From contig NZ_JALAMS010000003.1 of the NCBI RefSeq assembly GCF_026790145.1, positions 1-64,000 on the forward strand: a stretch of DNA of 64,000 bases. Reading direction: 5' to 3'. Below, one piece after another: positions 43,925 to 51,652 of this stretch. Below the pieces are notes generated by a model. The model was not told the DNA's origin. It did not search any database and saw nothing but the letters and a program-made list of their open reading frames with translations. This DNA comes from Bacillus_I endophytica_A (GTDB taxonomy: Bacteria; Bacillota; Bacilli; Bacillales; Bacillaceae_H). Numbering within the stretch: the stretch's first letter is position 1; each line of letters begins with the position of its first letter. The position numbers were made by a program, and so were the translations under genes.

Positions 43925-45579
43925 TTTTTCTCCTTTACAATATCAAAATAAACTTCAGTACCCGGAGATAATCTTTTGATGATTAGTCCTTTGCCATAAA
44001 TCAATTTGACTCGTTGATGTACATTATATAATCCGATTTTATTTGCAGGAACCTCATCGCGGTACAAATTCTCTATCACCTCATCTGCTATCCCAGCTCC
44101 CGTATCCTTTACGCTAATCCGGACCTTATCACCGAGATCATTCACAGCAATTGTAACAGTACCAGGACCATTTTTTAGTATGCCATGAATAATTGCATTT
44201 TCGACCAGTGGCTGAATAAGCAGACTTGGAAGTTTTATGTTTACTTCTTCAATATCATATTCCACCTGAAGTTTAGAGCCAAAACGAGCCTTTTCAATTT
44301 CAACATAATCGCGCACCTGTTTTAGTGCGTCATGAATATTGATAAGTTCATCACTTAACTCCAGATTGTATCGCATATAGCTTGATAAAGTAACAATCAA
44401 TTCACGGGCTTTTTCTGGATTGCGTCGGGTTGTCGACGCAATGGCATTCAGTGCATTGAAGAGAAAATGCGGGTTAATTTTTGTTTGCAGTGCCTTTAGT
44501 TCTGCTTTGTTGGCCTCCTCCTTAATCTGCTCGACGCGAGATATCTCCATAAGGGTAGAAATAATTTGTGACAAACCAATTGCCATCGTTTGCAAAGGAT
44601 AGGTCATTTCGGAGGCTTTGCGAGAATAAATTTTGAGAGATCCCGTGACTTCTCCCCGTTCTTCAAATGGCATGATGAGCAGAGACTGAATTTCAGGAGT
44701 TTGTTGATCAGCCACATGATTTCTAATCGTGATTTCACCGCTACGGATTGCTGCTTTCGTTAGGTCACTGATGATTTCTTGTCCAATCTTATACCGTTCT
44801 TCACCAAAGCCAACATAAGCAAGGACAGTTTCTGTATCAGTTATAGCCACTGCATCGGCATGAATTTGATCTTTAATGATTGTGCAAATTTTTGTCAAAG
44901 ATTCTGTATTGATCGAGCGAAAATAAGGTAATGTTTTATTGGCAATATCCAAGGCTAACTTTGCTTGTTTAGCAGCAATCATTTCCTTTTCATCTTCCAC
45001 ACTCATGACCAATAAAACAATCAAGCCGATACTGACTTCACCTGCAATCATAGGAAAGCCAATTTTTGATACAATATCGAGGCCAAGTTTAAAGGGTTCT
45101 GCCATAGCAAGTATCAATAGCATAGTAAGGACTTCGCAGATCATACCTGCGCCAATCCCATAAATCCACCGCTGCGGTTTTTTAACTTTAAGGTTAATAA
45201 ACCCGGATGCTATCCCGGCAATAATGCTTGTAATTAAACATGGAACAGATGTTACGCCACCAATATCAATTAAAAAACGATGCACACCTGAAACAATTCC
45301 AGTAATGATGCCTACCCATGGACCGAATAATATGCCTCCAGACATGATAGCGATAATTCTTACATTGACTAAAGACCCTTCTACTTTAATTCCGGAATAG
45401 GTTCCAAAAATAGCAAATAAACAAAAGATAAGAGTGATGACAATTTTCTCCGAAAGTGAATGCTGTTCTTTATGGAGAGATTCTTTAAATCTGGGGACTC
45501 TTGTTAAAAAAAATAAGCAAATTAACAATAGTGCTGCCCGTTCAAAAACTTGGATTAGCATTTCTAATGATGAATTCAT
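43921..45579 (-). CDS. LytS-type sensor histidine kinase
   Basis: A 552-aa membrane kinase. The 5TM-5TMR-LYT domain spans about 5-195. A GAF-like domain (about 215-345) follows. The His_kinase domain has His371 in KINPHFLFNALNAI, and the ATPase domain has PLVENAIIHG and DTGAGI. The pattern matches LytS, BtsS and YpdA, which control holins or pyruvate-responsive transporters. Here it shares a leftward unit with the OFA transporter. A 22-bp perfect palindrome lies 38 bp upstream of its start. Confidence 0.92.
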   Translation of the reverse strand: MNSSLEMLIQVFERAALLLICLFFLTRVPRFKESLHKEQHSLSEKIVITLIFCLFAIFGTYSGIKVEGSLVNVRIIAIMSGGILFGPWVGIITGIVSGVHRFLIDIGGVTSVPCLITSIIAGIASGFINLKVKKPQRWIYGIGAGMICEVLTMLLILAMAEPFKLGLDIVSKIGFPMIAGEVSIGLIVLLVMSVEDEKEMIAAKQAKLALDIANKTLPYFRSINTESLTKICTIIKDQIHADAVAITDTETVLAYVGFGEERYKIGQEIISDLTKAAIRSGEITIRNHVADQQTPEIQSLLIMPFEERGEVTGSLKIYSRKASEMTYPLQTMAIGLSQIISTLMEISRVEQIKEEANKAELKALQTKINPHFLFNALNAIASTTRRNPEKARELIVTLSSYMRYNLELSDELINIHDALKQVRDYVEIEKARFGSKLQVEYDIEEVNIKLPSLLIQPLVENAIIHGILKNGPGTVTIAVNDLGDKVRISVKDTGAGIADEVIENLYRDEVPANKIGLYNVHQRVKLIYGKGLIIKRLSPGTEVYFDIVKEKK

Positions 45580-45616
45580 CTTAATTTCCTTTCCAAAGGA
45601 TTATATATCGCATAGT

Positions 45617-45638
45617 TTTAGTATAGTACTATACTAAA
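45617..45638. promoter_or_regulatory. Perfect palindrome in kinase promoter
   Basis: Arms TTTAGTATAGT and ACTATACTAAA meet without a spacer. On the minus strand it contains TATACT, a possible -10 box, so a bound protein would block or guide transcription of the kinase-regulator pair. The ten bases AGTATAGTAC also occur at 59984-59993 in the HxlR/nitroreductase promoter. Confidence 0.6.
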
Positions 45639-45675
45639 TAAGAAAGCATACGTTTTTGTTTAAAATAAAGCGGAA

Positions 45676-45721
45676 GGAAATCTGACTGGATCAAGCATGT
45701 CGATGCTTTAATTTGATTTCC
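45676..45721. repeat. Nested inverted repeat
   Basis: Outer arms GGAAATC / GATTTCC and inner arms AAGCAT / ATGCTT with a four-base loop. It lies between the kinase gene and the second rlmH-end repeat. It could be an element-end structure or a remnant. The wider gap 45580-46230 holds no gene that I can support. Confidence 0.5.
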
Positions 45722-45808
45722 TAAAAGAAGAAGGAAGAATTAATTCCCTATTCATTGTTATATCAAATAAGGAATTGAATTGAAACCTCATTCAAGATAT
45801 GTTACGGT

Positions 45809-45825
45809 GAACCGTACCATAAATA
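45809..45825. repeat. att-like direct repeat, copy 2 (remnant rlmH 3' end)
   Basis: GAACCGTACCATAAATA repeats the rlmH end with one mismatch in 17. In frame it reads FKICYGEPYHK followed by a stop, against FRINRGEPYHK in RlmH. No further rlmH sequence precedes it. Such a pair is what site-specific insertion at rlmH leaves behind. Confidence 0.7.
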
Positions 45826-46040
45826 GGTGCAGCTTTTACTATATTTATAAGAGCATCAAATAACCAAATCCAGAAAGCAGCTGTTTTTAAGCTTCAATAC
45901 TTTAAGTTCCCCTTACTGCGGCTCCTTTAAAAATATTTTGATTTGTAAAATGATAGGGGATGACGTCCTATGTCTTTTGTATTGGATTTTTCTAACATAA
46001 GCTGTTTTGAATGCAATAAATAACTAAAAATAAAGAATAA

Positions 46041-46091
46041 TAAAAAAAGAAAATCACTATTCTATCTAACTAGACAGGATAGTGATTTTCT
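46041..46091 (-). terminator. Candidate ahpF terminator
   Basis: AGAAAATCACTAT / ATAGTGATTTTCT arms (46048-46091) with a partly paired interior, followed on the minus strand by a U tract (rc of 46041-46048). It lies about 140 bp beyond the ahpF stop. Confidence 0.75.
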
Positions 46092-46133
46092 AAAAAAAAT
46101 GTTAAAATTGTTTATGGTAAGGTGATACATCTC

Positions 46134-46206
46134 AGTCTAACAGGTTTTTTAACGGCATTTATAAATGTTGGAGGAATTTATAAATATCAAAAGAACCGTT
46201 AGACTA
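46134..46206. repeat. Inverted repeat with palindromic core, copy A
   Basis: Outer arms AGTCTAACAGGTT and AACCGTTAGACT enclose a core at 46158-46184: TTTATAAATGT, TGG, AGGAATTTATAAA. The core recurs without TGG at 48595-48618, so the two copies flank ahpCF. It may be a small palindromic repeat element. Confidence 0.6.
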
Positions 46207-46230
46207 GGATTTCACTAGTTAAGTTCTAAA

Positions 46231-47760
46231 TTAATTTCGAATGAGATAATCAAATGCACCTAAGGCTGCCGTTGAACCTGATCCCATGGAAATAATAATT
46301 TGGTTATAGGCGCTATCTGTACAATCTCCTGCTGCAAACACTCCAGGCATTGTAGTAGCTCCACGCTTATCAACAACGATTTCACCGATGCGATTACGCT
46401 CAATTGTCCCCTCTAACCATTCAGTATTTGGCACAAGTCCGATTTGGACAAACACACCTTGTAATTCAACATGATGTTCTTCATTTGTCTCACGATCAGT
46501 GTACGTAATACCAGTTACATTGTCAGTACCCGTAATTTCTTGAGTAGCAGCATTCGTTACAACTGTTACGTTTGGCAGGCTGTTAAGACGCTCTTGGAGG
46601 ACTTGGTCTGCTTTTAACTCTGATGCAAATTCAAGAACTGTAACATGTTTCACAATTCCTGCGAGATCAATTGCTGCTTCAACACCAGAGTTACCGCCAC
46701 CGATAACCGCTACGTCTTTTCCTGCAAACAATGGACCATCACAATGAGGGCAGTACGCAACTCCTTTGTTTTTAAGTTCTTGTTCGCCAGGAACATTAAC
46801 ATTTCGCCAACGAGCACCTGTTGAAATAATGACAGATTTACTCTTAAGAACAGCACCGTTTTCAAGTTCAATTTCAAAAAGATCTTTCTTTTCTAAACGT
46901 TTAGCACGCTGTAGGTCTATCACGTCAATATTATACTCTTTTACATGTTCTTCAAGAGCCTGTGCAAGTTTAGGTCCTTCAGTAGCTTTTACACTAATAA
47001 AGTTCTCAATACTTAGTGTGTCAAGAATCTGTCCACCAAAGCGTTCAGCAACGATTCCTGTACGGATACCTTTACGTGCTGCATAAATGGCTGCACTTGC
47101 TCCAGCTGGTCCGCCACCAACAACGAGGACATCGTATGGATCTTTATCTGCTAAATCCTCTGCACTTAAGCCTTCACCTAATTTAGCAATAATTTCTTGA
47201 AGTGAAATACGACCTCCATTCCAGAATTCCCCATTAAGGAAGACAGCTGGTACGGCCATAACATTTTTACTTTCCACTTCTTCTTTAAATGCAGCTCCAT
47301 CAATCATTGTGTGCGTAATGTTAGGGTTAAGCACACTCATAATGTTTAGTGCTTGCACAACGTCAGGGCAGTTGTGGCAAGTTAGGCTGACATAAGACTC
47401 AAAGTGATATTCACCATCAATCTTTTTAATTTGATCAATTACACTTTGGTCAATTTTTGGAGCTCGTCCACTAACTTGTAATAGAGCCAATACTAAAGAA
47501 GTGAATTCGTGTCCTAAAGGTACACCAGCAAAAGTGATGCCAGTCTCTTCGCCAACACGGTTGATACTAAAGCTTGGTGTTCTATTTAATTCTACTTTTT
47601 CGACAGTGATTTTAGATGACATGGAAGCTAGCTCCTCAACAAGAGCTAGCATTTCCTTTGATACGTCATCTGAACCTACACTGACCTTAAGCAGAATATT
47701 CTCTTCTAATAGTTGAAGATACTGATTTAATTGTGATTTAATTTCTGCATCAAGTGCCAT
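46231..47760 (-). CDS. ahpF: Alkyl hydroperoxide reductase subunit F
   Basis: An NADH-dependent flavoprotein disulfide reductase that regenerates AhpC. The product is 509 aa. The N-terminal double thioredoxin fold has redox pair Cys128/Cys131 (TCHNC). The thioredoxin-reductase-like part has FAD motif VVGGGPAGASAAIYAARKG, second redox pair CPHC, NAD motif GGGNSGVEAA and GVFAAGDCTD. It lies 15 bp downstream of ahpC in one operon. Confidence 0.97.
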   Translation of the reverse strand: MALDAEIKSQLNQYLQLLEENILLKVSVGSDDVSKEMLALVEELASMSSKITVEKVELNRTPSFSINRVGEETGITFAGVPLGHEFTSLVLALLQVSGRAPKIDQSVIDQIKKIDGEYHFESYVSLTCHNCPDVVQALNIMSVLNPNITHTMIDGAAFKEEVESKNVMAVPAVFLNGEFWNGGRISLQEIIAKLGEGLSAEDLADKDPYDVLVVGGGPAGASAAIYAARKGIRTGIVAERFGGQILDTLSIENFISVKATEGPKLAQALEEHVKEYNIDVIDLQRAKRLEKKDLFEIELENGAVLKSKSVIISTGARWRNVNVPGEQELKNKGVAYCPHCDGPLFAGKDVAVIGGGNSGVEAAIDLAGIVKHVTVLEFASELKADQVLQERLNSLPNVTVVTNAATQEITGTDNVTGITYTDRETNEEHHVELQGVFVQIGLVPNTEWLEGTIERNRIGEIVVDKRGATTMPGVFAAGDCTDSAYNQIIISMGSGSTAALGAFDYLIRN

Positions 47761-47775
47761 TTATAATCGCTCTCC

Positions 47776-48339
47776 TTAAATTTTACCTACAAGGTCAAGG
47801 CTTGGCTTAAGTGTTTCTCCGCCTTCTTGCCATTTAGCAGGACAAACTTCACCTGGGTTGTTGCGAACATATTGTGCGGCTTTAATTTTATTGATAAGCG
47901 TGCTTGCATCACGACCAATGCCATCTGCGTTGATTTCAACAGCTTGGATAACACCGTCAGGATCAAGGATGAAAGTACCACGGTCAGCTTGACCTAGTTC
48001 TTCGATAAATACATCAAATTGGCGAGAAAGGATATGTGCAGGATCACCAATCATAGTATAAGTAATTTTACCAATTGCTTCTGATGAATCGTGCCATGCT
48101 TTATGTGTAAAATGAGAATCTCTTGAAACAGAGAATACTTCAACTCCTAATTCTTTAAGTGCAGGATATTGCTCTTGAAGATCTTCAAGTTCAGTTGGGC
48201 AAACGAAAGTGAAATCTGCTGGGTAAAAACAAACAACACTCCACTGACCTTTTAGATTTTCTTCTGTAACTTCGATAAACTCACCGTTTTTATAAGCTTG
48301 TGCTGTAAATGGTTGTACTTCTTTTCCAATTAGAGACAT
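47776..48339 (-). CDS. ahpC: Alkyl hydroperoxide reductase subunit C (peroxiredoxin)
   Basis: A 2-Cys peroxiredoxin that reduces organic peroxides, hydrogen peroxide and peroxynitrite. The product is 187 aa. The peroxidatic Cys47 is in FTFVCPTELEDL and the resolving Cys166 in NPGEVCPAKW. AGGAGG lies before the ATG. First gene of ahpCF, with PerR-like boxes over its promoter. Confidence 0.98.
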   Translation of the reverse strand: MSLIGKEVQPFTAQAYKNGEFIEVTEENLKGQWSVVCFYPADFTFVCPTELEDLQEQYPALKELGVEVFSVSRDSHFTHKAWHDSSEAIGKITYTMIGDPAHILSRQFDVFIEELGQADRGTFILDPDGVIQAVEINADGIGRDASTLINKIKAAQYVRNNPGEVCPAKWQEGGETLKPSLDLVGKI

Positions 48340-48408
48340 AATTAAAATTCCTCCTAGTTTTACTATTTAATTATTATAGAGAGTTTGTTCAGTGACTTTG
48401 TAAACCTC

Positions 48409-48464
48409 ATATAATAATTATTAATTTATACTAATTATTATATAGAATTGAATACTATTGTCAA
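48409..48464 (-). promoter_or_regulatory. ahpCF promoter with PerR boxes
   Basis: On the minus strand TTGACA (48459-48464) and TATAAT (48437-48442) are 16 bp apart. ATATAATAATTATTA (48409-48423) matches the PerR box TTATAATNATTATAA except at two positions. A weaker 12/15 match at 48429-48443 overlaps the -10 box. This fits peroxide-inducible PerR repression, as in B. subtilis ahpCF. Confidence 0.7.
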
Positions 48465-48594
48465 TTAAAATGCGTTTATTATTTTAAATAAATATTTTAT
48501 AGGATTTAGAAATTGATATATTCTTATTTTACTAGTCATTTTTTATAACGTAAAATAAATAGAGAAGATATGGGGAGAAACGGGAGTTATATGC

Positions 48595-48618
48595 TTTATA
48601 AATGTAGGAATTTATAAA
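48595..48618. repeat. Palindromic repeat, copy B
   Basis: TTTATAAATGT then AGGAATTTATAAA, flanked by GC on each side to extend the palindrome. It equals the core at 46158-46184 less three bases. Between it and the riboswitch promoter I see no gene. Confidence 0.6.
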
Positions 48619-48733
48619 GCAATGATTAAATAAGTATGGTGAGAGTCATAGCATAAGTAATGTTGGTTTTAATTGAATGATTTCTATCTCCTTATTTCAG
48701 GGAGATTCAATAAATGAGAATTATCTTTGTTAT

Positions 48734-48762
48734 TGACAAAACATTTAACTAACATTAGAATA
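48734..48762 (+). promoter_or_regulatory. Promoter of glycine riboswitch-permease unit
   Basis: TTGACA (48734-48739), a 17-bp spacer and TAGAAT (48757-48762), about 60 bp upstream of the riboswitch. Confidence 0.8.
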
Positions 48763-48823
48763 GAAAACTATTCGACAGTAATTATACCTATCCAAAAATT
48801 TAATAAATAGAAAGCTATGATTG

Positions 48824-49020
48824 CTATGGGTCACACTATAGCAGGAGCAGCTTCTGGAGAGACCGCAGAAATTTTGCGGCGCCGAAGGGTTCACAATCTC
48901 AGGCAAAAGGACAGAAGAGTAACGGATATTTATTTGTTATGCTGATAATAATTAGCGTAACGAATATTATTTGTTATTCTTATGATCAAGAGATTGGAGG
49001 CCATCCAATCTCTTTTTTTA
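48824..49020 (+). ncRNA. Glycine riboswitch (single aptamer) with terminator
   Basis: The aptamer (48850-48920) shows the conserved pieces CTGGAGAGACCGC, GCGCCGAAGGG, CTCAGGCAAAAGGACAGAAG, with P1 formed by CTTCTG and CAGAAG. An additional helix GCTAT / ATAGC (48824-48843) precedes it and may replace the partner aptamer of tandem forms. The expression platform contains two near-identical copies of a 29-30-base sequence and ends in a terminator: AGAGATTGG / CCAATCTCT (48990-49014) plus T7. It lies 65 bp ahead of a permease ribosome binding site, so it should control that gene by premature termination. Direction of control cannot be read by eye. Confidence 0.93.
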
Positions 49021-49084
49021 TTGGGCTAATTTATTGTTCACAGTTTCACATGGGAATTTCATTCATTTTAAGGAGGAGTTAGGT

Positions 49085-50440
49085 TTGGCACAGCAAGGAT
49101 TGAAGAGAGATTTATCAAATCGTCATGTTCAACTCATCGCAATTGGAGGTACCATTGGTACTGGGCTATTCTTAGGATCTGGTAAAGCGATACAATTGGC
49201 AGGACCCTCTATCATCTTTGCCTATTTAATTATAGGTATTGCCCTCTTTTTCGTTATGAGGGCGCTAGGGGAACTGTTATTATCTAAAGCAGGTTATCAA
49301 TCTTTAACAGATATTGCAGAAGAATATCTTGGACCTGCGGCATCGTTTGTGACTGGATGGACATATTGGTTTTGTTGGATTATGACAGCAATGGCTGATG
49401 TGATTGCTGTTGGTGTATACGTGCAATATTGGTTTAATATCCCGCAATGGATACCTGCACTCATCTGTGTAATCATTTTGTTAGGACTCAATCTATTAAC
49501 TGTGAAGCTTTTTGGAGAATTGGAGTTTTGGTTTGCTTTAATCAAAGTAATTACTATTCTTGTATTAATTAGCGTTGGGATTATTTTGCTCGTGATGGGA
49601 TTCAAGACAGATACAGGACCAGTTACGATTAAAAACCTTTGGGAGCATGGAGGGATTTTTCCAAATGGAATTTCAGGTTTCCTACTTTCATTTCAAATGG
49701 TTATATTCGCATATGTTGGTGTGGAATTAGTAGGTGTATCGGCAGCAGAAACATCTAATCCACAAAAAAATATTCCATCAGCTATTAATAAAATTCCTCT
49801 AAGAATTTTATTCTTCTATGTTGGTGCACTTATTGTTCTATTATGTATTAATCCATGGATGGAACTAAATGCAACAGAAAGTCCTTTTGTTAAGACGTTT
49901 AGTTTGATTGGTATTCCGGTTGCCGCAGGAATCATTAATTTTGTTGTATTAACTTCAGCCGCTTCTGCTTGTAATAGTGGAATGTTTTCAACGAGCCGGA
50001 CGCTATATAGTTTAAGCACTAATGGCCAGGGTCCATCAAATCTTAAAAAATTGAATAAAAACCATGTACCAGGTAACGCGTTGTTAATATCTACACTTGT
50101 CATCTCAGTGGGAGCTCTTTTAAGCAAACTTATACCGGAACAAGCTTTTGGAATCGTGACAACCATTAGTGCCATTTGTTTTATTTGGGTTTGGAGTATT
50201 ATTCTTATTTGTCATTTAAGATATAAGAAAACACGTCCACACCTACATTCAAAGTCAAAATTCAAAGCGCCATTAACCCCATTTATAAATTATGTTGTCC
50301 TAACGTTGTTTGCTATGATTCTTATTATTATGCTGTTCTCTGAGGAAACACGTCCAGCCTTATTATTGACGCCGGTATGGTTTATTCTATTATTTATTTT
50401 ATGTGGGACTAGAGGGAAAAAGAAAACAAATGGACAGTAA
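49085..50440 (+). CDS. Amino acid permease, CycA-like (glycine/D-Ala/D-Ser)
   Basis: A 451-aa APC/AAT-family transporter with about 12 membrane segments. The start LKRDLSNRHVQLIAIGGTIGTGLFLGSGKAI holds the GTIGTGLF substrate-binding signature. The start is a TTG seven bases after AAGGAGGAG; longer frames lack one. Relatives include CycA for glycine, D-alanine and D-serine. The upstream glycine riboswitch gives independent support for glycine or alanine as substrate. Confidence 0.9.
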   Translation: MAQQGLKRDLSNRHVQLIAIGGTIGTGLFLGSGKAIQLAGPSIIFAYLIIGIALFFVMRALGELLLSKAGYQSLTDIAEEYLGPAASFVTGWTYWFCWIMTAMADVIAVGVYVQYWFNIPQWIPALICVIILLGLNLLTVKLFGELEFWFALIKVITILVLISVGIILLVMGFKTDTGPVTIKNLWEHGGIFPNGISGFLLSFQMVIFAYVGVELVGVSAAETSNPQKNIPSAINKIPLRILFFYVGALIVLLCINPWMELNATESPFVKTFSLIGIPVAAGIINFVVLTSAASACNSGMFSTSRTLYSLSTNGQGPSNLKKLNKNHVPGNALLISTLVISVGALLSKLIPEQAFGIVTTISAICFIWVWSIILICHLRYKKTRPHLHSKSKFKAPLTPFINYVVLTLFAMILIIMLFSEETRPALLLTPVWFILLFILCGTRGKKKTNGQ

Positions 50441-50565
50441 CATAAAACGTAGATGAAACGATTTTTTTAGATGAGAATTTAGGTTGTTTTAGTTTAATAT
50501 CTAAATCTTTTACACCTTTAAACGAAAAAGAAGATTAAAACATTTGAGTATAGAAATTGAAACAA

Positions 50566-50608
50566 AAGTGAGAAGACCATAAATTATGGCCTTCTCGCTT
50601 CTGTTTTT
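50566..50608. terminator. Terminator between permease and hydrolase genes
   Basis: A long imperfect stem AAGTGAGAAGACCATAA / TTATGGCCTTCTCGCTT with a T-rich tail on the right and A-rich left flank. It serves both convergent genes. The gap 50441-50565 shows nothing else. Confidence 0.8.
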
Positions 50609-50616
50609 CATATACC

Positions 50617-51459
50617 TTAGTTTTCTTTATTTAGAAAGTTTACAAGGGCCTTATTAAACTCCTCGGCATGTGTTGCATTCAACCCATGTGGTCCACCTTT
50701 AATAAGAGCTAGTTCACTGTTTTCAATTAATTCATGAGAAAGTTTTCCGCTTACTTCAAATGGAACGATGGAATCTGCATCACCGTGAATAATCAACGTG
50801 GGAATGTTCATTTTCTTTAAATCATTTCGGAAGTCTGTTTTTCCAAAAGCGGAGATGCAATCTAATGTGCCTTTTGGTGAAGCAAAAGCAGCGATATCTT
50901 TGTTGTATAGACGGAATGATTCACTTACAAGGTCTTTTTGATCTTCTGTAGAGAAGAAATTCTTTGTAAATTCTTCAAGGAATGCAAGGCGATCTTGTTT
51001 CACTCCATTTTCAAATTCCTTAATCGTTGCATCATCAAGCCCACCTTCAGAATGATCATCAGTTTTATAAAGGTAAGGAGGAACAGCTCCTGCTAAAACA
51101 GCCTTTTCAATTCTCTCTGTTCCGTATATTCCAATATAGCGAGCTACTTCACCACCACCCATTGAGAATCCAACAAGCGTAACATCATGAAGGTCAAGGT
51201 GCTCAAGAAGTTTGTTAAGATCAGAGGCTAGCGTATCATATTCATATCCTTTATATGGTTGAGAGGACTTTCCGAAACCTCTACGGTCATATGTAATAAC
51301 ACGATAACCGGCTTCAGTTAAAGCAGGGACTTGAAATTCCCACGAACGTCCACTTAAAGGCCAACCGTGAATAAGAACTACAGGTTTTCCACTCCCATAA
51401 TCTTCATAATACAGTTCAATTGGACTTCCATTCTCTTCTCCTACTGTAACTTTTGCCAT
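50617..51459 (-). CDS. Alpha/beta hydrolase, non-haem chloroperoxidase/esterase type
   Basis: A 280-aa single-domain hydrolase. The oxyanion-hole region VVLIHGWPLSGRSWE is near 27-41, the nucleophile Ser99 is in VGFSMGGGE, the acid Asp in IIHGDAD and the His in KGGPHGLN. YDRRGFGKSSQP is typical of the cofactor-free chloroperoxidase/arylesterase branch. There is no signal peptide. The ATG has GGAGG at eight bases. The natural substrate is unknown. Confidence 0.88.
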   Translation of the reverse strand: MAKVTVGEENGSPIELYYEDYGSGKPVVLIHGWPLSGRSWEFQVPALTEAGYRVITYDRRGFGKSSQPYKGYEYDTLASDLNKLLEHLDLHDVTLVGFSMGGGEVARYIGIYGTERIEKAVLAGAVPPYLYKTDDHSEGGLDDATIKEFENGVKQDRLAFLEEFTKNFFSTEDQKDLVSESFRLYNKDIAAFASPKGTLDCISAFGKTDFRNDLKKMNIPTLIIHGDADSIVPFEVSGKLSHELIENSELALIKGGPHGLNATHAEEFNKALVNFLNKEN

Positions 51460-51603
51460 TTTCAATTCCTCCTTGTAAATATATGAGATTTATGGTTTTG
51501 TACATGAATTATAGTTTATAAAATGAGCTTTCTTCTTTATATACTTCTCGCTCACGGAAAATTTTAAACGTTGTTAGATTCCGGAAAAATCTATTCTATA
51601 ATA

Positions 51604-51642
51604 AAAAAGGCAGCAGGAACATCATGTTCCTGCTGCCTTTTT
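51604..51642. terminator. Bidirectional terminator downstream of yoxD-like gene
   Basis: Nineteen-base perfect arms, beginning AAAAAGGCAGCAGG, around a single central base. It is mainly for the leftward SDR gene. Confidence 0.9.
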
Positions 51643-51652
51643 GTTTTACATA

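Noticed and set aside
46109..46122. Third, inverted copy of the rlmH-end repeat
   Set aside because: The minus strand CCTTACCATAAACA matches 12 of 14 bases, but it is short, AT-rich, in opposite orientation and lacks the GAA start; possibly chance.
46766..47086. 106-codon frame antisense to ahpF
   Set aside because: Shadow frame inside a strongly conserved coding region.
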